A model generated the notes under the pieces. That model was not told where the DNA came from, ran no database searches, and saw nothing but the letters and a program-made list of their open reading frames with translations. The translations under genes were made by a program, and so were the position numbers. DNA of 64,000 nucleotides from Sandaracinobacteroides sayramensis (GTDB lineage: Bacteria > Pseudomonadota > Alphaproteobacteria > Sphingomonadales > Sphingomonadaceae): contig NZ_JAKLSQ010000011.1 in the NCBI RefSeq assembly GCF_022014495.1, positions 1 to 64,000 on the forward strand. Direction: 5' to 3'. This document shows, piece by piece, positions 52,157-61,708 of the stretch. The stretch's first letter is position 1; every line of letters starts with the position of its first letter.

Positions 52157-53068
52157 TCACCCGCGCGGGTGGGCGCTTTTGTAGACATCCAGCAGGCGGG
52201 CGCTGTCTATGCTGGTGTAGATCTGGGTGCTGCCGAGGCTGGCGTGGCCCAGCAGTTCCTGGATGGTCCTCAAGTCCGCCCCGCGCGCCAGCAGGTGGCT
52301 GGCGAAGCTGTGGCGCAGCGCGTGCGGCGTGGCGCTTTCGGGGAGGCCGAGCGCCACGCGGGCCTTGCGCAGCGTGGCGCGCAGCACGCCGCCCGCCAGC
52401 GCGCCGCCCTTCGCGCCGCGGAACAGCGGGGCGTCCTTCGAAGCCGGATAGGGGCAGAGCCGCGCATATCGTTCGATCGCCGCGCGCACCGGCGGCAGCA
52501 GCACGATGGTGCGCTCCTTGCGGCCCTTGCCGAGGATGGTGAGGGTTTCGCGCAAGGGGAGGATGGCGCCGGTGAGGGCGAGCGCCTCGCCGATGCGCAG
52601 GCCCGAGCCGTAGAGCAGGAGGAGCACCGCCGTATCGCGCGCCTGTATCCAGGGCTCGTCGTGGAATTCGCCGGTGGTTTCGGCGAGCGCGCGGGCGTCG
52701 GCCGGGGCGATGGGGCGCGGCAGGCTCTTCTTCACCTTCGGGCTGGCGATGCCGTCTAGGCCGGTGAGCGTGGCACCATGGCGTTCGCGGACATGGGCGG
52801 CGAAGCTGCGCAGCGCCGACAGTTCGCGGGCGGCGGAGATGTTGGCCAGCCCCTCGGTGCGGCGGGCGGCGAGGAAGCCGCGATAGTCGGCGGCGGTCAG
52901 CGATTCGAGGAGGGCGAGGTCGGCCGGGCGGCCGTGCGCCACGTTCAGATGCGCGAGGAAGCGGTCCAGCGTGGCGCCATAGGCGCGCAGCGTGTGGACG
53001 GAGAGGCGGCGCTCGTTGCGGAGGCTGGCGAGCCAGCCACGGACCAGAGCGTCCGCCTCCATGGCCAT
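52157..53068 (-). CDS. xerC: Tyrosine recombinase XerC
   Basis: The protein has 303 residues, the usual length. The N-terminal SAM-like domain (about 5-100) is followed by the catalytic domain with the RKHRH-Y set: arginine in YGSGLRIGEAL, lysine in ILGKGRKER, HxxR in ATPHALRHSFASHLL, histidine in LGHASLGST and the tyrosine in QIYTSIDS. XerC with XerD resolves chromosome dimers at dif. It overlaps the transaldolase gene (TGATG) and is not linked to integrase attachment sites, so it is the housekeeping enzyme, not a mobile-element integrase. Confidence 0.93.
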   Translation of the reverse strand: MAMEADALVRGWLASLRNERRLSVHTLRAYGATLDRFLAHLNVAHGRPADLALLESLTAADYRGFLAARRTEGLANISAARELSALRSFAAHVRERHGATLTGLDGIASPKVKKSLPRPIAPADARALAETTGEFHDEPWIQARDTAVLLLLYGSGLRIGEALALTGAILPLRETLTILGKGRKERTIVLLPPVRAAIERYARLCPYPASKDAPLFRGAKGGALAGGVLRATLRKARVALGLPESATPHALRHSFASHLLARGADLRTIQELLGHASLGSTQIYTSIDSARLLDVYKSAHPRG

Positions 53069-53721
53069 CAGGCGATCGTCTGGCCGGTTTTGGCCCAGTC
53101 GGCGAGGAAGAGTTCGAGGCCGCGATCCGTCAGCGGATGCCTCGCCAGCGCCCGGAGGACGGCGGGCGGGGCGGTGACGACATCGGCGCCGATCTTCGCC
53201 GCTTCCAGGATATGCACCGGGTGGCGGACGCTGGCGACGAGGATCTGCGTTTCATAATCATAATTGTCGTAGATGAGGCGGATGTCGTCGATCAGCTGCA
53301 TGCCGTCGAAGCCGACATCGTCGTGGCGGCCGACGAAGGGGGAGATGAAGGTGGCGCCGGCCTTGGCGGCGAGCAGCGCCTGCGTCGCCGAGAAGCAGAG
53401 CGTGACGTTGACCTGCGTGCCTTCCGACGTGAGCTTGCGGCAGGCTTTCAGCCCGTCGAGCGTCAGGGGGAGTTTCACGCAGACATTGTCGGCGAGCGCG
53501 CGGACCACGTCCGCCTCGCGCAGCATGGATTCGTAATCGGTGGCGACGACTTCGGCGGAAACCGGGCCTTCGACGAGGCCGCAGATTTCCTTCACCACTT
53601 CCAGAAACGGCCGGCCCGACTTGTGGATCAGGCTGGGGTTGGTGGTGACTCCGTCCAGCAGGCCGGTGGCGGCCAGATCGGCGATGTCGGCGACGTCGGC
53701 GGTGTCGACGAAGAATTTCAT
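53068..53721 (-). CDS. fsa: Transaldolase, small (fructose-6-phosphate aldolase/TalC) type
   Basis: The protein has 217 residues starting [20 protein letters not shown]. The lysine Schiff-base is in [15 protein letters not shown]. Other signatures are [37 protein letters not shown] and [20 protein letters not shown]. Length and motifs place it in the small transaldolase group, where members act either as transaldolases or as fructose-6-phosphate aldolases; I cannot decide which. It is upstream of xerC and divergent from priA. Confidence 0.9.
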   Translation of the reverse strand: MKFFVDTADVADIADLAATGLLDGVTTNPSLIHKSGRPFLEVVKEICGLVEGPVSAEVVATDYESMLREADVVRALADNVCVKLPLTLDGLKACRKLTSEGTQVNVTLCFSATQALLAAKAGATFISPFVGRHDDVGFDGMQLIDDIRLIYDNYDYETQILVASVRHPVHILEAAKIGADVVTAPPAVLRALARHPLTDRGLELFLADWAKTGQTIA

Positions 53722-53780
53722 GGGATGCACTCCGTGGGACAAGTTGCCGCTGCCAGAAGCCGAGGCTAGCAGGGATGTCA

Positions 53781-55943
53781 ATGCGCGGGACCGTCCTTCT
53801 GTTGCAGCATGGCCTGGGCGCCCTGCATTACCGGCTGCCGGACGGCACGCCGCCGGGCACGGTGGTGGACGCGCCGCTGGGGCCGCGCCGGGTGCCGGGC
53901 GTGCTGTGGGACGAGGGCCAATACGAAACCCGGCCGGTGGACGAGGCGAAGCTGCGCGATGCGGTGCCGCTGGACTTGCCGCCCCTGCCCGAGGCGTTGC
54001 GGAGGCTGCTGGACTTCGTGGCGGATTATTATCTGGCGGCGCCGGCTTCCGTTCTCAGGATGGCCTTGCCGCAGGCGGCGTTCGTGCCGGCCGCCAGGCC
54101 GGCGCCGCTGTTCGCGCTGGGCGAAATTCCCGAGGCGCGGCACGCCGGGCGGCGGGCGTTGCTGGAGCGGCTGGAGGCGGTGCGCGATCTTGGGGTGGCG
54201 CCGCTGCCGGTGTGGGCGGCGGCGGCGGAGGCGCGGGTGGAAGCGCTGCGGGCGCTGGTGAAGCAGGGCGTGTTGCTGGCGGTGGAGGCAAGCGAGGAGG
54301 TTGTGCCGGCTAGACGCCCTGCCCTGCCGGACGGGCCGCAGCTGAGCGATGGGCAGAAGGCCGCCGCCGACGCCATGGTGGCAGCGGTGAAGGAGACCGC
54401 CTTCCAGCCCTTCCTGCTGGACGGGGTGACCGGGGCGGGGAAAACCGAAGTCTATCTGGAGGCGGTGGCGCAGGCGATTTCTGGCGACGGGCAGGCGCTG
54501 GTGCTGTTGCCGGAGATCGCGCTGACGGAAGCCTGGCTGCAGCGCTTCCGCAAGCGGTTCGGCTTTTCGCCGACCGTCTGGCATTCCGGCTTGACGCCTT
54601 CGCAGCGGCGGGATGCGTTTCGCGCCATCGTCTCGGGCGAGGCGGCGGTGATCGTGGGGGCGCGTTCGGCGCTGTTCCTGGGGGCGCCGAAGCTGCGGCT
54701 GATCGTGGTGGACGAGGCGCACGACCAGGCCTTCAAGCAGGAGGAGAGCGTGCCCTATCATGGGCGCGACGTGGCGGTGATGCGGGCGCGCTTCGAGGGC
54801 TGCCCGGTGGTGCTGGCGACCGCCACCCCTTCGCTGGAGACGATGGAGCAGGTGCAGCGAGGCACCTACAAGGTGCTGCACCTGCCCGACCGGCATGGCG
54901 GCGCGAAGCTGCCCAAGGTGCATCTGATCGACCTGACCCGCGACCCGCCGCCGCGCGGGCGCTGGATCGCGCCGCCGCTGGCGAAGGCGATCGAGGCGCG
55001 GCTGGGGCGCAAGGAACAGGTGCTGCTGTTCCTGAACCGCCGGGGCTATGCGCCGCTGACCCTGTGCCGCAAATGCGGCGACCGAATCCAGTGCCCCAAT
55101 TGCACCGCCTGGCTGGTGGAGCATCGGCTGGCGCGGCGGCTGATGTGCCACCATTGCGGCCACTCGATCCCGGTGCCGGAAAGCTGCCCGAGTTGCGGCG
55201 CGGCGGACAGTCTGGCGCCTTGCGGGCCGGGGGTGGAGCGGCTGGCGGAGGAGGTGGCGGCCACATGGCCGGAGGCGAAGGCGCTGGTCGCGACCTCCGA
55301 CAGCGTGCGGACGCCCGCCGACATGGCGGCGCTGGTGGCCGCTGTGGCGGACGGCGAGGTGGACATATTGATCGGCACGCAGATGCTGGCGAAGGGACAC
55401 GACTTCCCCAATCTGACGCTGGTGGGGGTGGTGGACGCCGATCTTGGGCTGGAGGGCGGCGACCTGCGGGCAGGGGAGCGCTGCTTCCAGCAGATCAGAC
55501 AGGTGTCGGGCCGGGCCGGGCGGGGGGAGAAGCTGGGCGAGGTGTTCCTGCAGACGCACCAGCCGCGCGCCCGGGTGATGCAGGCGCTGTGGAAGGGCGA
55601 TGCCGCCGAGTTTCAGGCGGCGGAGCGGGATATAAGGCTGGCGTCGGGGATGCCGCCCTTCGGGCGGCTGGCGGCGATCGTCGTTTCCTCGATGGACGGC
55701 GCGGAGGCGTTGGACGCGGCGAAGCGGCTGGGGCAGGCGGTGCCGCTGACCGAGGGGATCGAAGTCTGGGGGCCGGCGCCGGCGCCGCTGGCCATGCTGC
55801 GCGGGCGGCACCGGCACCGGCTGCTGGTGCACGCGAAACGCTCAGCGCCGTTGCAGGCCTTCGTGCGGGAGTGGCTGGGGAAGGTGCCGATGCCCGGCGG
55901 CGTGCGGGTGACCGTGGATGTGGACCCGCAGAGTTTTCTGTGA
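53781..55943 (+). CDS. priA: Primosomal protein N' (PriA helicase)
   Basis: The protein has 720 residues. The N-terminal 3'-DNA-end binding domain is followed by the helicase: Walker A in [33 protein letters not shown] and the C-terminal [17 protein letters not shown]. Zinc-binding cysteines are [17 protein letters not shown] and [18 protein letters not shown]. The start codon is taken as the second ATG (53781), since AGGG lies right against the first (53775). PriA restarts stalled replication forks. It is divergent from the transaldolase gene. Confidence 0.95.
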   Translation: MRGTVLLLQHGLGALHYRLPDGTPPGTVVDAPLGPRRVPGVLWDEGQYETRPVDEAKLRDAVPLDLPPLPEALRRLLDFVADYYLAAPASVLRMALPQAAFVPAARPAPLFALGEIPEARHAGRRALLERLEAVRDLGVAPLPVWAAAAEARVEALRALVKQGVLLAVEASEEVVPARRPALPDGPQLSDGQKAAADAMVAAVKETAFQPFLLDGVTGAGKTEVYLEAVAQAISGDGQALVLLPEIALTEAWLQRFRKRFGFSPTVWHSGLTPSQRRDAFRAIVSGEAAVIVGARSALFLGAPKLRLIVVDEAHDQAFKQEESVPYHGRDVAVMRARFEGCPVVLATATPSLETMEQVQRGTYKVLHLPDRHGGAKLPKVHLIDLTRDPPPRGRWIAPPLAKAIEARLGRKEQVLLFLNRRGYAPLTLCRKCGDRIQCPNCTAWLVEHRLARRLMCHHCGHSIPVPESCPSCGAADSLAPCGPGVERLAEEVAATWPEAKALVATSDSVRTPADMAALVAAVADGEVDILIGTQMLAKGHDFPNLTLVGVVDADLGLEGGDLRAGERCFQQIRQVSGRAGRGEKLGEVFLQTHQPRARVMQALWKGDAAEFQAAERDIRLASGMPPFGRLAAIVVSSMDGAEALDAAKRLGQAVPLTEGIEVWGPAPAPLAMLRGRHRHRLLVHAKRSAPLQAFVREWLGKVPMPGGVRVTVDVDPQSFL

Positions 55944-55953
55944 GTTCCCGGCC

Positions 55954-56499
55954 TTATGTAAGGTGGTAGCTGGCGATCGGCGTGTAGTGGCTGCCGCCGT
56001 TGCCCATGTGGCTTTCGACGAGGTGGAAGCTTTCCGCCCGCCAATGGAGTGGCGGGATGTGCGTGCTGTTGAGCCATGGGCGCAGCGCCTCCCTCGGGGC
56101 GCCGGCGGCGCTGAAGCGGGCGAGCGTGATGTGGGGGACGAAGCGGCGGCTCTCGGGTTCGAGGCCGGCGCGGCGCAGGTTGTTGCGGATTTGCGCCGCG
56201 AGGTCGGCGACGGCTTCGGCGGGGGCTACGCCCAGCCATAGCGCCGAGGTGCGGCCGGGTTTATGCGCGTCGAAGCTGCCGGCCTGGCCAAGGTGCAGAT
56301 CCAGCGGCGGGCGATGGATGCTGGCCAGCGCCTCGGTTCCCGCTTCCACACCGTGGCGGTCCACTTCGCCGAGGAAGGCGAGCGTCAGGTGCAGTTGGTT
56401 GTCCGTCTGCCAGCGGGCGCCTTCCACCCCGCCCATCCGCGCGGTGAGCGCCTCGCGGATTTCGGGCGGCGGACGCAGCGCCGCGAACAGACGGGGCAT
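55954..56499 (-). CDS. thpR: RNA 2',3'-cyclic phosphodiesterase
   Basis: The protein has 181 residues starting MPRLFAALRPPPEIREAL. The two HxT catalytic motifs of the 2H phosphoesterase family are present: LHLTLAFLGEVD near 37 and VPHITLARFSA near 127. It hydrolyses 2',3'-cyclic phosphates on RNA ends, as the bacterial LigT/ThpR enzymes do. It overlaps the upstream arylesterase gene by one base (TAATG) and is convergent with priA, stopping 10 bases after it. Confidence 0.92.
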   Translation of the reverse strand: MPRLFAALRPPPEIREALTARMGGVEGARWQTDNQLHLTLAFLGEVDRHGVEAGTEALASIHRPPLDLHLGQAGSFDAHKPGRTSALWLGVAPAEAVADLAAQIRNNLRRAGLEPESRRFVPHITLARFSAAGAPREALRPWLNSTHIPPLHWRAESFHLVESHMGNGGSHYTPIASYHLT

Positions 56500-57161
56500 T
56501 ATTTCGGCAGCGCCTTCTGCACCGTGGGGGTGATGTTCTTCACCATCAGCGCCACGCCCTGTTTGTTGGGGTGCATGCCGTCTGCCAGCAACAGTTTCGG
56601 GTTGGCCGTTACCCCTTGCGTGAAGAAGGGGTAGAGGGTGGCGCCATGCTTCTTCGCCAGCGCCGGGTAGAGGGCGTTGAATTCCTTGCCATAGACCGGC
56701 CCCATGTTGGGCGCGGCCAGCATTCCGGCCAGCACCACCGGGATGCCGCGCTTGTTCAGCTCGGTGAGGATCGCGTCCAGATTGGCGCGCGCCTGCGCCG
56801 GCGGCTGGCCGCGCAGCATGTCGTTGGCGCCGAGCGCGACGATGGCGAGATCTGGCTTCTGTTTCAGGCTGTTCAGCACCCACGGCAGGCGCGCCCTGCC
56901 TTGCGCCGTGGTGTCGCCCGAGACGCCGGCGTTGTGGACTTTCGCCGCCACGCCCTGCGCGCGGAGCGCCGCCTCCAGTTGTGCCGGGAAGCTTTCGCCG
57001 GGTTTCAACTGGTAGCCGGCCGTCAGGCTGTCTCCCAGCGCCAGGATCAGCTTTTCCGGTTTCGCCTGCGCCAGCGCCGGGCCGGCGAACAGCAGGGGAA
57101 TCAGCAGCAGCAGGTGGAAAAGGCGGAAAAGCGGGCCATATGGGCGGCTTCCAAGATTCAA
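56499..57161 (-). CDS. tesA: Arylesterase/thioesterase of the GDSL (TesA) family
   Basis: The protein has 220 residues. The only in-frame start that gives a signal peptide (LFHLLLLIPLLFAGPALAQA) is TTG 57161, with GGAG 7 bases before it on the minus strand. GDSL hydrolase blocks are seen: LALGDSLTAGYQLKPGESFPA (nucleophile serine), NAGVSGDTTAQGR, VALGANDMLRG and the catalytic DxxH in DGMHPNKQGVAL. It should be a periplasmic esterase or lysophospholipase. It is divergent from an ABC transporter with only 11 bases between start codons. Confidence 0.9.
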   Translation of the reverse strand: MNLGSRPYGPLFRLFHLLLLIPLLFAGPALAQAKPEKLILALGDSLTAGYQLKPGESFPAQLEAALRAQGVAAKVHNAGVSGDTTAQGRARLPWVLNSLKQKPDLAIVALGANDMLRGQPPAQARANLDAILTELNKRGIPVVLAGMLAAPNMGPVYGKEFNALYPALAKKHGATLYPFFTQGVTANPKLLLADGMHPNKQGVALMVKNITPTVQKALPK

Positions 57162-57163
57162 GT

Positions 57164-57172
57164 GGAGACTCC
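57164..57172. promoter_or_regulatory. Shared palindromic ribosome-binding site of divergent genes
   Basis: GGAGACTCC is an inverted repeat. Its GGAG half (57164-57167) lies 5 bases before the ABC ATG on the plus strand, and the other half (CTCC, 57169-57172) reads GGAG 7 bases before the tesA TTG on the minus strand. The same short palindrome therefore could serve as ribosome site for both messages. Confidence 0.55.
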
Positions 57173-57883
57173 ATGCCGTCTGAACGCCCCGCCGATATGG
57201 TGATCTCCGCCCGCAATGTAACCCTGGCGCTGGGAAATGGCGCGGCGCGGGTGGAAATTTTGAAGGGCGTCGACCTGGACGTGGCGGCCGGCGAGCGGCT
57301 GGCGATCCTGGGGCCTTCGGGCAGCGGCAAGTCCAGCCTGATGGCCTGCCTTTCCGGCCTGGAAAGCGCGACCGGCGGTAGCATCAAGGTGGCGGGGCTG
57401 GAAATCACCGGCCTTTCGGAAGACGGGCTGGCGGAGGCGCGGCGCGGGCGGATTGGAATCGTGTTGCAGGCCTTCCACCTGATCCCCACCATGACGGCGC
57501 TGGAGAATGTGGCGGTGCCACTGGAACTGGCCGGCCATGCCGAGCCTTTCGCCGCCGCCGCCCGCGAACTGGAGGCGGTGGGGCTGGGGCACCGGCTGGA
57601 GCATTATCCCGCGCAACTGTCCGGCGGCGAGCAGCAGCGGGTGGCGCTGGCGCGGGCGCTGGGCGTGCGCCCTGCCCTGCTGTTCGCCGACGAGCCGACC
57701 GGCAATCTGGACGCGGCGACCGGCGAGGCGATCGTGGCGCTGCTGTTCGAGCGGCTGGCCGAAACCGGGGCGACGCTGGTGCTGATCACCCATGACCAGG
57801 AACTGGCGGCGCGTTGTTCTCGGGTGATCCGCATGCGCGACGGGGTGATCGTCGCCGACGAGCGCGTGGCGGTGCCGGCATGA
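57173..57883 (+). CDS. ybbA: ABC transporter ATP-binding protein (YbbA/LolD type)
   Basis: The protein has 236 residues. Walker A is GPSGSGKSSLMACLSGLE, the Q-loop IGIVLQAFHLIPTMTALENV, the signature LSGGEQQRVALARALG, Walker B ALLFADEPTGNLDAATG, and the H-loop LITHD. This subfamily (MacB/LolD/FtsE-like) works with FtsX-type permeases and extrudes or releases rather than imports. A 4-base overlap with the permease gene shows pairing. An inner ATG at 57197 is an alternative start. Confidence 0.92.
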   Translation: MPSERPADMVISARNVTLALGNGAARVEILKGVDLDVAAGERLAILGPSGSGKSSLMACLSGLESATGGSIKVAGLEITGLSEDGLAEARRGRIGIVLQAFHLIPTMTALENVAVPLELAGHAEPFAAAARELEAVGLGHRLEHYPAQLSGGEQQRVALARALGVRPALLFADEPTGNLDAATGEAIVALLFERLAETGATLVLITHDQELAARCSRVIRMRDGVIVADERVAVPA

Positions 57884-60432
57884 ATGTTTCCACCTTGCCG
57901 GTCGCTTCCGGGGTTTCGCCGCAGCCGCCGGGGTGGCCGATGGCGGCGCGGCTGGCCTGGCGCGAGGTGCGCGGCGGGCTGGGCGGGTTGCGGCTGCTGT
58001 TCGCCTGCCTGTTGCTGGGGGTGCTGGCGATGGCTGGCGTCGGCAGCCTTGGCAGTTCCATCGCCAGTGGGCTGGCCGGGCAGGGGCAGGTGATCCTGGG
58101 CGGCGATGTGGAGGCACGGCTGACGCAGCGCGAGCCCTTGCCCGAGGAAATGGCGGCCCTGAAAGGCTATGGCGGGGCGGTTTCGACGAGCGTCCGCATG
58201 CGCGCCATGGTGCGCGGCGAGACGGGCGCGGCGGCGAACCGCGAACTGCTGGGCGAGTTGAAGGCGGTGGACGGCGGCTGGCCGCTTTACGGCAAGGCCG
58301 AGATCAAGGGCGGTGGCGAGGTGCAGGCGGCGCTGGCGGAAGGCGCCGTGGTGGGCGAAGCGCTGGCCGATCAGATGGGCCTGACGGTCGGCGACATGGT
58401 GGGGATCGGCGAAGCGAAGATGCCGGTGGCGGCAATCCTGACCGTGGAGCCAGACCGGGCGGGGGAAGGCTTCGCCTTCGGGCCTTCGGTGCTGATTTCC
58501 ACGCAGAAGCTGGCGGAAACCGGGCTGATCCAGCCGGGCAGCCTCTACCGTTTCCATGTGCGGCTGAAGCTGCCGGAAGGGATGGACCCGGCCTTCGTGC
58601 GCGAGGATCTGGACGCGCGCTTTCCCGAAGCCGGCTGGCGGCTGGCCGACCGGCGCGACGGGGCGCCCGGTGTGCGGCGCTTCGTCGAGCGGCTGGCGCA
58701 GTTCCTGACGCTCGTCAGCCTGACGGCGCTGGCGGTGGCGGGGGTCGGCGTCGGCAACGGCGTGCAGAGCTATCTGGACCGCAAGGCCGGGAGCATCGCC
58801 ACGCTGAAGGCGCTGGGGGCGCCGACGCGGCTGATCCGCCGCGCCTATCTGCTGCTGGTGGGCGGCGTGGCGCTGGCGGCCGCGGTCGTGGGCGCAGGCT
58901 TGGGCGCGTTGGTGCCTTATGCGGTGGTGGCGGTGGCCGGCGACGCGCTGCCGGTGCCGCCGGCGCTGGGGCTGCACCCCTGGCCGCTGCTGGCGGCGGT
59001 GGGCTTCGGGCTGCTGGTGGCCTTCGCCTTCGCCGTCGCCCCTTTGGCGCGGGCGAGCGCGCTGCCGGCGCAGCGGATGTTCCGTGGGTCCGTCGAGGCC
59101 TGGCCCTGGCCTTCCGGGCAAGCGCTGGCGGCGGCGCTGGGCGCGGGCGCGGTGGTGGCGGCGCTCGCCGTGTGGCAGGCGGCCGAGAAGATCTTCGCGC
59201 TGGGCTTTCTGGGCGGGGCGGCGGCGGTGCTGGCCCTGCTGTTCGCGCTGGGCACGCTGGTGAAATGGGGCGCGGCGCGGCTGCCGAGGCCGAGCGGCGT
59301 TCTGCCCCGGCTGGCGCTCGCCAATGTGCATCGCCCCGGCGCCATGACCCGGCAACTGGTGGTGGCGCTGGGGCTGGGGCTTTCGCTGTTCGCGACGCTC
59401 GCCTTCATCGAGACCAGCTTCAACGCCGAGCTTCAGCGCACGGTGCCGGCGAAGGCGCCGGCCTTCTTCCTGCTGGACCTGCCGAAGGAGGAGCGGCCGC
59501 GCTTCGTGGCGATCCTGCCCGACGACAGCGAGGCGCGGCTGGTGCCCAGCCTGCGCGGGCCGGTGGTGGCGGTGAACGGGGTTCCGGCTTCGGAAATCAA
59601 GGAAGTGCCCGAGGGCAGCTATGTGCTGCGCGGCGACCGGGGGCTGACCTTTGCCGACGAGTTGCCGCCGGGGAACCGGCTGGTGGCGGGGAAATGGTGG
59701 CCGAAGGATTACGCCGGCCCGCCGCTGGTTTCCATGGACGCCGAGCAGGCCGGGCTGCTGGGCCTGGAAGTGGGCGACAGCATCACCGTTTCCGTGCTGG
59801 GGGTGGAGATCGAGGCGACCATCGCTTCTCTGCGCGAGGTGGACTGGGACAGCATGGGCTTCAACTTCGTGCTGATCTACGACCCGGCGACGCTGAGGGA
59901 CGCGCCCTATACCTATATGGCGACCGTTTCCCCGCCCGACGCCGAGCAGGGCGGATTCACCGGCATGATCAGCCGCGCCTTCCCCACCGTGTCGGTCATC
60001 AAGGTGCGGGATGTGCTGGGCGAGATCGGCACGCTGGTGAACCAGATGGGCACCGCCGTGCGCGCGGCGGCGAGCGTCGCCATATTGGCCGGGATCGCCG
60101 TGCTGGTGGGGGCGCTCGCCAGCCAGGCGAAGGCGCGGACGCTCGACAATGTGATCCTGAAGACGCTGGGCGCCACCCGCCGGCAACTGATGGCCGCCGC
60201 CGCCATGGAATATGCGGCGCTGGGGCTGCTGGTGAGCGGACTCGCCCTGGCGCTGGGCGGATTGTCGGGCTGGATCGTCGTCACGCAGGTGCTGAAGTTC
60301 GGCTGGGCGCCGGACTGGGGCGTGGCGCTTGCGACGGTGCTGGCCGGCGCGGCGGCGACGCTGCTGCTGGGGCTGGCCGGGGCCTGGCGGACGCTGGGCG
60401 CGAAGGTGGCGCGGGTGCTGCGGGAGGTTTGA
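57880..60432 (+). CDS. ybbP: FtsX-like ABC permease (YbbP type)
   Basis: The protein has 850 residues, large like E. coli YbbP. It has an N-terminal membrane span (LRLLFACLLLGVLAMAGVG), a long periplasmic part, and two clusters of helices typical of FtsX permeases: near FLTLVSLTALAVAGVGVGNG and near ASVAILAGIAVLVGALASQA. The family motif (KAGSIATLKALGAPTRLIRRAY and DNVILKTLGATRRQLMAAA) is repeated in each half. It pairs with the ATP-binding protein. E. coli has the same tesA-ybbA-ybbP order. Substrate is unknown. Confidence 0.9.
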   Translation: MNVSTLPVASGVSPQPPGWPMAARLAWREVRGGLGGLRLLFACLLLGVLAMAGVGSLGSSIASGLAGQGQVILGGDVEARLTQREPLPEEMAALKGYGGAVSTSVRMRAMVRGETGAAANRELLGELKAVDGGWPLYGKAEIKGGGEVQAALAEGAVVGEALADQMGLTVGDMVGIGEAKMPVAAILTVEPDRAGEGFAFGPSVLISTQKLAETGLIQPGSLYRFHVRLKLPEGMDPAFVREDLDARFPEAGWRLADRRDGAPGVRRFVERLAQFLTLVSLTALAVAGVGVGNGVQSYLDRKAGSIATLKALGAPTRLIRRAYLLLVGGVALAAAVVGAGLGALVPYAVVAVAGDALPVPPALGLHPWPLLAAVGFGLLVAFAFAVAPLARASALPAQRMFRGSVEAWPWPSGQALAAALGAGAVVAALAVWQAAEKIFALGFLGGAAAVLALLFALGTLVKWGAARLPRPSGVLPRLALANVHRPGAMTRQLVVALGLGLSLFATLAFIETSFNAELQRTVPAKAPAFFLLDLPKEERPRFVAILPDDSEARLVPSLRGPVVAVNGVPASEIKEVPEGSYVLRGDRGLTFADELPPGNRLVAGKWWPKDYAGPPLVSMDAEQAGLLGLEVGDSITVSVLGVEIEATIASLREVDWDSMGFNFVLIYDPATLRDAPYTYMATVSPPDAEQGGFTGMISRAFPTVSVIKVRDVLGEIGTLVNQMGTAVRAAASVAILAGIAVLVGALASQAKARTLDNVILKTLGATRRQLMAAAAMEYAALGLLVSGLALALGGLSGWIVVTQVLKFGWAPDWGVALATVLAGAAATLLLGLAGAWRTLGAKVARVLREV

Positions 60433-60581
60433 AGCGAAATATTTCATGGGCGCAAAAAATATTTCACCAATGAAAGATTTCGCTGGCAACCCTTGAAAGC
60501 TCATGTTACATGGGCGATATGAACATCCAGCCGGACATGCGACAGGGCATCAACATCCCCGGCTGGATGGAGAGGAATTCA

Positions 60582-61331
60582 ATGGTCAATCAGGGTGACC
60601 CCCGGTTCGGCCGTGGCGCGTCTGCTGCGGCGGCCCGCACCGGCACGACCGCGCAGGAGTATGACGCCGGGCTGCGCAAGCACATGCTGACCGTGTATAA
60701 TTACATGATGTCGGGCGTGCTGCTGACGGGCCTCGTGGCGCTCGGCATGAACTTCACCGGCGCGGTGCACGCGCTGGTGTCGCCGACGGGCGGTCTGTCC
60801 GGCCTCGGCTGGGTGGTGGCGCTGGCGCCGCTGGCCTTCGTGTTCCTGCTCGGTTTCAAATATCAATCCATGTCCGAAGGGGCGGTGCAGGGGCTGTTCT
60901 GGGCCTTCGCCGCGATCATGGGCGCGTCGATGTCGACGATCTTCCTCGTCTACACCTCGACTTCCATCGCCACCACCTTCTTCGCGACGGCGGCGGCCTT
61001 CGCGGGCCTCAGCCTTTACGGCTACACGACGAAGCGCGATCTTTCGAAGCTTGGCACCTTCCTGGTGATGGGCCTGGTCGGCATCCTGGTCGCCATGGTG
61101 CTGAACATGTTCCTGCAGTCCGGCGCGCTGAGCCTGGTGGTCTCGATCCTGGGCGTGCTGATCTTCGCCGGCCTGACGGCCGCCGACACGCAGAAGATCA
61201 AGGAAACCTATGATTATGTCGCCGGCACCGACATGGCCGGCAAGGCGGCGATCATGGGCGCGCTGACGCTGTATCTGGACTTCATCAACCTGTTCCAGTT
61301 CCTGCTGAGCTTCCTCGGCCAGCGCGAATAG
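60582..61331 (+). CDS. Bax inhibitor-1/YccA-family membrane protein
   Basis: The protein has 249 residues starting [23 protein letters not shown] before this ATG makes it better than the in-frame ATG at 60510. Seven hydrophobic helices are visible, for instance MLTVYNYMMSGVLLTGLVAL, WVVALAPLAFVFLLGFKY and GLFWAFAAIMGASMSTIFLVY. The C-terminal family motif is ALTLYLDFINLFQFLLSFLG. Members are calcium-leak or membrane quality-control proteins. The gene has its own terminator and stands alone. Confidence 0.88.
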   Translation: MVNQGDPRFGRGASAAAARTGTTAQEYDAGLRKHMLTVYNYMMSGVLLTGLVALGMNFTGAVHALVSPTGGLSGLGWVVALAPLAFVFLLGFKYQSMSEGAVQGLFWAFAAIMGASMSTIFLVYTSTSIATTFFATAAAFAGLSLYGYTTKRDLSKLGTFLVMGLVGILVAMVLNMFLQSGALSLVVSILGVLIFAGLTAADTQKIKETYDYVAGTDMAGKAAIMGALTLYLDFINLFQFLLSFLGQRE

Positions 61332-61366
61332 GTTTCGACACAAGTTGCAAGAAGAGAGCGACCCCG

Positions 61367-61397
61367 CCCCCGGCAGGAAACTGCCGGGGGTTTTTTT
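61367..61397 (+). terminator. Rho-independent terminator of the Bax-inhibitor-1 gene
   Basis: A perfect 10-bp GC stem (61367-61376 with 61381-61390) closes a GAAA loop and is followed by seven T residues (61391-61397). It lies 36 bases after the stop codon. Confidence 0.93.
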
Positions 61398-61708
61398 GGC
61401 CGAAGGCGGCCACCATCAGTGCGAAGCACTGACTGGAGGACTCGCCGCAGGCCCGGCCGGCTGAGCGCTGGCCCCATCAGGCCAGCGCCAGTCCGACGGC
61501 GGCGGGCTTCGCCCGCTTTTTCTTTCTTTCCTTCCCCCTTTGCTGCCGGACTCGGCGGCTTTGCCGACGGCCGGCTCTTCCTGCGGCAGGCCTCCGGGCG
61601 GCACACCCCAACCCCTCCCCTGAAGCGGAAGGGCTTTTTCGTTCCACCCCCCTTCCCTTCCCATCCCGGCGAAGCCATTAGGTGGCGGGGGGAGGATTGG
61701 AGACAGCA
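61398..61708. repeat. Hairpin-rich gene-free stretch before gpx
   Basis: No gene is seen. Inverted repeats are CAGTGC-GAA-GCACTG at 61417-61431, GCGCTGGCC/GGCCAGCGC at 61465-61488, and GCGGGC-TTC-GCCCGC at 61502-61516 followed by five T residues, a possible second terminator. A GC-rich block near 61610-61635 (CCCCTCCCC ... AAGGGC) resembles the repeats near 26250 and 44220. A ribosome site GGAG lies 8 bases before gpx. Confidence 0.6.

Noticed and set aside
52157-53068. The tyrosine recombinase as an integrase of a mobile element
   Set aside because: Length and motifs match housekeeping XerC, it overlaps a transaldolase gene, and no attachment-site repeats or cargo genes are present.
57604-60504. 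A 966-residue open frame on the minus strand opposite the ABC permease
   Set aside because: Composition is histidine/arginine/glutamine-rich without any domain; the permease on the other strand has clear FtsX motifs.
60493-60521. A sigma-32-type promoter (CTTGAAA) before the Bax-inhibitor-1 gene
   Set aside because: The -35 looks right, but no CCCCAT-type -10 is found at proper spacing; an ordinary promoter is as likely.
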